Of a stretch of DNA of 24,799 nucleotides, positions 20,471 to 24,799 are shown in pieces. Source of the DNA: a virus. The notes beneath the pieces are model-generated. The model was not told the origin of the DNA and searched no databases. It worked only from the letters and a program-made list of their open reading frames with translations. The position numbers and the translations under genes were made by a program. Numbering within the stretch: position 1 is the first letter of the stretch; each line of letters begins with the position of its first letter. Location of the stretch: the IMG/VR virus record IMGVR_UViG_3300047331_000026, positions 1-24,799 of that record; one strand, given 5' to 3'.

Positions 20471-23400
20471 ATGTCCGGATCGAGCACGACCATCAATGGC
20501 GCCGCCGGAGGCTTGCTGCAGGACACCACCGGCAACACCGTCATCGATCTCGGCAGCCAGCCCGCCTCGGTCCTTGCCGGCCTCGGCACCGACACCATCG
20601 TCGGCGGCAGCGCCGGCATCTCGGTGTTTGCCGCCAACGACCTCAACAATCTCGATGTGCAGGGTGGCGCCGGCACCTTGGTGGTCTCCCTGCTGGATCT
20701 CAGCGGCAACCTGGCCGGCGGCAATGTCACCCTCTCAGGCGGCAGCGCCGGCGAGACGGTCACCGGCGGCTACGGCAACATCGCCATCGCCCAGGCCGGC
20801 GCACTCACCCTGCACCCCGCCAACGGCACCGTGCACATCACCGCCGACGGCCGCCCCATCACCGTCTGGGCGTCGGACAACAGCGGCTACGAGGTATTCA
20901 CGCCGACCACCGGCACCACCGTCATTGTCGCACCCACGTCGGACGGCTACGGCCACACCGAAGTCACCATCGGCAACAGCGAAACCGTCGCACTCGGCAA
21001 CGGCTTCGAAACCATCGGCAGCTCGATCGCCTACCTGACAGGCGCCAGCTCAACCACCTTCGGCAACCCGATCATCCCGGCTCCCGCAACCCCGGTCGTC
21101 AGCGGCCTGACGCCTGCGACCGATACCGGCGTCTCTGATACCGACGGTATCACCACCGACACGCGGCCAGCCTTCACCGGCACCGCCGTGGCCGGCGACC
21201 AGGTGGTGCTGTACATGGATGGCTACACCGAGCTCGGCACGTCGGTGGCCAATGCTCAGGGCAACTGGACGATCACCCCCGCCGCCGCCCTGGGCGCCGG
21301 TACCCACAGCATCACCGCAGAAGCGCTCGATATCTCCGGCGTGCCGAGCAATTTCTCCAACGCCTACAGCGTCGTCATCAGCACCACCGGCCCCAGTACC
21401 CCGGTCATCACCGGCCTCGATGCCAGCACCGACAGCGGCACGGTCGGGGACAGCACCACCAACATCCGCAACGTCAAGATCGACGGCACGTCCGATCCGA
21501 ACGACACCATCGTGCTCTACGATGGCGCTACCTCGGTTGGCAGCGGCGTTGCCAATGCCAGCGGCACCTGGTCCGTCACCAGCACCGTGGCACTGACCGA
21601 CGGCGCGCACGATCTCACCGCGGTCGCCACCGACGCGGGCGGCCTGACCGGGCCCACCTCATCCATCTACGTCGTGACCATCCAGACCACCGCCCCGCTG
21701 CCGCCCACCAACGTGATCCTGGATCCCGGCAGCGACAGCGGCGTGGCCGGCGACGATCTGACGCATGTCACCTCGCCCACGATCGACGGCGCCGCCCCAT
21801 CGGGCGAGACGATCAGGGTGAGCCTCGACGGCACCATCCTGGGCAGCGTCACCGCCGACAGCTCTGGCGACTGGTCCTACGCCATCACCTCCGTGCTGAC
21901 GGCCGGCACCCACGTCGTCACCGCCAACGCGATCGATGATGTCGGCAATATCAGCACCGCCGCCACCCTCGACCTCACGATCGAGCCCACGGCGCCTGCC
22001 CCAGCCATTACCGGCACCGTCGCCACCACCGGCACGATCACGGCCGGCCACCTCACCAACGCCGGCACGGTCACCCTCTCGGGCACCACCACGCAGGGCG
22101 CGACGCTCGCCATCATGGACGGCGGCACCACCATCGGCACCGTCGTCGCCAGCGGCAGCGGGACCTGGTCCGACACCGTGGCGCTCGCGCTCGGCGAAAA
22201 CACGCTGACGGCGATGGTTCATTACGATGCCGCCGGCAACAGCAACGGCCCGGCCTCCGCCGCCCTGGTGCTGGACGTCTACCCGGCGACGCCGGCCGCG
22301 CCCACCATCGCCGGCCTCGCCCCTGCCAGCGACAGCGGCACGCAGGGCGACCAACGCACCGACATCGCCACGCCCACCCTGGTCGGCACCGGCACCGCCG
22401 GCGAACTCGTCACCGTGCTCAGCGGCAACAGCGTTGTCGCCACCGGCACGGTCGGCACCACGGGCACCTGGTCCGTGACCATCGGCACCGCCCTGCCGGT
22501 CGGCGCCACCACCACGCTCACGGCCACCGTCACCGACATCTTCGGCACCACCAGCAGCCGCTCGACCGGCTACGCGCTGACAATCGATCCGACGCCGGCA
22601 CAGCCCGCCATCGCGCTGACGGCCGGCGGCACCATCGCCGGCAGCGCCGAACCGCAATTCACCATCACCTCGGGCGACTCCCTCGCCGACACCTTCACCA
22701 TCTACGATAACGGCACCCAGATCGGTCTCCTCGCGGCGCCGCAGCAGAGCTCGCCCGCCGTCTTCACGCCCAGCACACCGCTGCCGATCGGCTCCGACAC
22801 CATCGTCGCCGTCGCCTCCAACAGCTACGGCGACCTCAGCAACGCGGGCACGGTGGTCATCACCGTCCAGCCCGCCGCGCCGACGCTCGATCCTGCCAGC
22901 GACAGCGGCACGCCAGGCGACGACAGGACCAATGTCAGCCGGCCGCAGATCGACGGCACCGCAACCGCCAATGCCCACGTCACCGTCCTGGACAATGGGG
23001 GCTCGATCGGTGTCACGACTGCCAGCGCCTCCGGCGCCTGGACCTTCACGCCGACCAGCGCGCTGGGCCTCGGCGGCAACACCATTGTCGCCATGGTCAC
23101 CCTCGGCAACAACACAACCATCGCCTCCAACCCGCTCGACCTGACCATCCAGACCGCCGCTCCGACACCCGCCATCACTGCCGCCGTCGCCACCAACACC
23201 GGCACCGTCACCGTCGCCGACCTGACCAACACCGGCACCATCACGCTCAGCGGCACGGCCGAGCAGGGTGCGACGATCATCGTCATGGACAACGGCGTCA
23301 TCCAGTCCGGCAGCGCCATCGTCAATGGCGCCGGCGCCTGGTCCGAAACCCTCACCGTGCAACAGGGCCTCAACACCCTCACGGCAGAAGTTTCCGACGA

Positions 23401-24799
23401 CAGCACCGGCAACAGCAGCGCACCTTCGGCACCGCTGGTGCTGACCGCCTACCCCGCCGCGCCGGCCGCGCCGGCCATCAGCGGCCTCGCCGCCGCAGAT
23501 ACCGGTGGCGAGGGCGGCGCGCTCACCGCCGTCACCAGCCCCACCCTGACGGGCACCGGCTTGGCGCAAGAAACCGTCACCCTGCTGCAGGGCGGCACGG
23601 TGATCGGCACCGGCACCGTCGCCAGCAGCGGCACCTGGGCGGTCGCTGTCGGCACGTCGCTCGCGGTCGGCCAGCACGTCATCACCGCCGAACAGTCCGA
23701 CCCCTTCGGCCGCACCAGCGCGGTCTCGGCCAGCTACACGGTCACGATCGAACCGGTCTCCGCGCCCAGCCTTGACGCCGCCAGCCAGAGTGGCAGCAGC
23801 ACCAGCATCACCAAGATTACCACCCCCCGCATCGACGGCGTGGCGACACCCAACGCGAGTGTGGTGCTGGTCGATAACGGTGGCACCATCGGCAGCACAA
23901 CCGCCAATTCGGCGGGGAACTGGTCGCTGCAGCCCAGCGCCCCGTTCCTCTCCGGCGCCAACACCCTCGTCGCGATGGTGGTCGTCGCCAACGGCGACAC
24001 CGTCGCCTCGTCCCCCTTCGTCCTCACGATCCAGACCAGCGCCGCGGCACCCACCATCACCTTGGCCGCCGCCAGCGACAGCGGCGTCCTCGGCGACGAT
24101 CTTACCAACGTGACCATGCCGACCCTGCTCGGCGCCGCCCCCGACAACGGGATCGTCCGGCTCGCCGACAATGGAACGCTCCTCGCCACCGTCACCGCCA
24201 GCGCGCAGGGGGCCTGGTCGTACACGCCGACCGCCGCGTTCGCCAGCGGCACCAACCTGATCACCGGCGTGGCCACCGATGTTGCCGGCAATATCAGCGC
24301 CGCCGGAAGCCTTGACCTTACAATTGAGACTAGTGTTGCTCCGCCTGCCATCCTCTCCTTTTCACCCAACACCGGCTTGGTGCCGGCCAACAACGACACC
24401 GGCGCTTCGGCCATCACGCTCTACGGCACCGCCGCCGCCGGCAGTGAGGTCATCGTCTACGACAACGGCACCGAACTCACCGAAATCTCGACCAGCAACG
24501 GCCAATGGACGCTCGCGGCCACGCCGACGCTCGGCACCAACAGCTACACCGCAGAGATCGCCAGCGATCCGGCCGGCAACGCGAGCAGCCTTTCCTCGGC
24601 CTTCGTGGTCACCCGCCTCGCCGCGCCCCCGAGCCCCACGATCAGCGGCCTGGCCACCGGCAGCGACAGCGGCGTGGTCGGGGATGGCATCACCAACGTC
24701 ACCCGGCCCAGCTTCACCGGCACCGGCGCCGCCGGCGACCTGGTCAGCCTGCAAAATGCCGGCAGCGTCATCGCGACCGGCACCGTCAACTCCAGCGGC
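20471..24799 (+). CDS. Giant Ig-like repeat surface adhesin, incomplete
   Basis: The frame runs from ATG 20471 (GGAG 6 nt upstream) to the window end with no stop: 1443 codons. There is no N-terminal signal peptide. Residues 1-200 are a Gly/Thr/Ala-rich beta region (TNTVIDLGSQ-like start, LNNLDVQGGAGTLVVSLLDL, GRPITVWASDNSGYEVF, NSETVALGNGFETIGSSIAYL). From about 203, Ig-like domains follow in tandem, each with a D-S-G-x-x-G-D start, a V-x-[VL]-x-[DN]-[NG]-G strand and a G-x-W-[ST] strand. The layout fits BapA/Bap-like biofilm adhesins exported by type I secretion, whose export signal is C-terminal (off-window). Function as adhesin is inferred from architecture. Confidence 0.85.
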   Translation, partial: MSGSSTTINGAAGGLLQDTTGNTVIDLGSQPASVLAGLGTDTIVGGSAGISVFAANDLNNLDVQGGAGTLVVSLLDLSGNLAGGNVTLSGGSAGETVTGGYGNIAIAQAGALTLHPANGTVHITADGRPITVWASDNSGYEVFTPTTGTTVIVAPTSDGYGHTEVTIGNSETVALGNGFETIGSSIAYLTGASSTTFGNPIIPAPATPVVSGLTPATDTGVSDTDGITTDTRPAFTGTAVAGDQVVLYMDGYTELGTSVANAQGNWTITPAAALGAGTHSITAEALDISGVPSNFSNAYSVVISTTGPSTPVITGLDASTDSGTVGDSTTNIRNVKIDGTSDPNDTIVLYDGATSVGSGVANASGTWSVTSTVALTDGAHDLTAVATDAGGLTGPTSSIYVVTIQTTAPLPPTNVILDPGSDSGVAGDDLTHVTSPTIDGAAPSGETIRVSLDGTILGSVTADSSGDWSYAITSVLTAGTHVVTANAIDDVGNISTAATLDLTIEPTAPAPAITGTVATTGTITAGHLTNAGTVTLSGTTTQGATLAIMDGGTTIGTVVASGSGTWSDTVALALGENTLTAMVHYDAAGNSNGPASAALVLDVYPATPAAPTIAGLAPASDSGTQGDQRTDIATPTLVGTGTAGELVTVLSGNSVVATGTVGTTGTWSVTIGTALPVGATTTLTATVTDIFGTTSSRSTGYALTIDPTPAQPAIALTAGGTIAGSAEPQFTITSGDSLADTFTIYDNGTQIGLLAAPQQSSPAVFTPSTPLPIGSDTIVAVASNSYGDLSNAGTVVITVQPAAPTLDPASDSGTPGDDRTNVSRPQIDGTATANAHVTVLDNGGSIGVTTASASGAWTFTPTSALGLGGNTIVAMVTLGNNTTIASNPLDLTIQTAAPTPAITAAVATNTGTVTVADLTNTGTITLSGTAEQGATIIVMDNGVIQSGSAIVNGAGAWSETLTVQQGLNTLTAEVSDDSTGNSSAPSAPLVLTAYPAAPAAPAISGLAAADTGGEGGALTAVTSPTLTGTGLAQETVTLLQGGTVIGTGTVASSGTWAVAVGTSLAVGQHVITAEQSDPFGRTSAVSASYTVTIEPVSAPSLDAASQSGSSTSITKITTPRIDGVATPNASVVLVDNGGTIGSTTANSAGNWSLQPSAPFLSGANTLVAMVVVANGDTVASSPFVLTIQTSAAAPTITLAAASDSGVLGDDLTNVTMPTLLGAAPDNGIVRLADNGTLLATVTASAQGAWSYTPTAAFASGTNLITGVATDVAGNISAAGSLDLTIETSVAPPAILSFSPNTGLVPANNDTGASAITLYGTAAAGSEVIVYDNGTELTEISTSNGQWTLAATPTLGTNSYTAEIASDPAGNASSLSSAFVVTRLAAPPSPTISGLATGSDSGVVGDGITNVTRPSFTGTGAAGDLVSLQNAGSVIATGTVNSSG
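21079..24799 (+). repeat. Tandem Ig-like domain array in the adhesin
   Basis: Twelve full domains and part of a thirteenth start near residues 203, 307, 407, 508, 607, 707, 803, 897, 997, 1096, 1190, 1288 and 1385, a period of 94-104 residues (about 300 bp). The protein repeats are clear; the DNA is diverged. Domains 4 and 8 (shared A-P-A/T-P-A-I-T, then L-T-N-x-G-T-[VI]-T-L-S-G-T), 5 and 9 (D-x-F-G-R/T-T-S), 7 and 10 (A-P-[TS]-L-D, N-T-[IL]-V-A-M-V) and 3 and 11 (D-S-G-V-x-G-D-D-L-T, G-N-I-S) are pairwise most alike. Confidence 0.85.

Noticed and set aside
20032-21138. 368-codon plus-strand frame spanning the XRE gene end and adhesin start
   Set aside because: It overlaps both real genes in another frame and becomes Arg/His-rich, a usual shadow.
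21659-23677. 672-codon open frame on the minus strand
   Set aside because: It lies wholly antisense to the adhesin. Its Gly/Ala/Arg/Asp composition is what GC-ending codons of the adhesin give on the other strand; no domain or ribosome site was seen.
21079-24799. CRISPR-like regular repeats
   Set aside because: The period of about 300 bp comes from protein domains in an open frame; the DNA repeats are diverged and there are no short identical repeats with spacers.

Overview
The window is high-GC DNA from an alphaproteobacterium. Acetobacteraceae is the best guess, from the protein flavour and GC-ending codon use; this is inference, not a database match. It holds two blocks: a contractile-tail (myovirus-type) prophage or prophage-derived particle locus on the minus strand (about 19861 down to 1, running off the left edge), and on the plus strand a small XRE regulator followed by a giant Ig-like repeat adhesin (20471 to the right edge, incomplete).

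Minus-strand locus, in transcription order: a small HTH protein (19861) and a DUF6362-like protein (19556); then, after an opposed lipoprotein gene, large terminase, portal, GP20-like scaffold and major capsid protein; then a set of poorly known head/neck/tail-completion proteins (13709-11326); then sheath, tube, tail assembly chaperone (with a -1 frameshift extension), a gp10-like tail-completion protein, a short Pro/Ala-rich tape-measure candidate, a baseplate protein, gpX-like LysM protein, gpD-like hub, gpV-like spike, gpW/gp25-like wedge, gpJ, gpI, a Gly-rich tail fibre, two small fibre-associated proteins and a second fibre protein cut by the window edge. Gaps are mostly under 20 nt, many start/stop codons overlap, and most genes have clear Shine-Dalgarno sequences, so this reads as one long late operon.

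Interruptions and control: a 162-residue lipoprotein gene lies in the opposite orientation between the DUF6362-like gene and terminase, with hairpins on both sides (one a good minus-strand intrinsic terminator). It looks like a cargo gene ('moron'). The terminase gene just after it has no convincing start codon. A 100-nt divergent control region (19862-19961) separates the late operon from the XRE gene and carries two inverted repeats; the XRE gene has no Shine-Dalgarno and may be leaderless.

Adhesin: the open frame runs from 20471 through 24799 without a stop (1443 codons). About 200 residues of unfamiliar beta-rich N-terminus precede 12 full Ig-like domains and part of a 13th, each about 95-101 residues. 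Several domains are related in the same order, indicating block duplication.

No integrase, replication gene, lysis gene, tRNA, IS or CRISPR was seen. No stretch longer than 300 bases lacks a gene.
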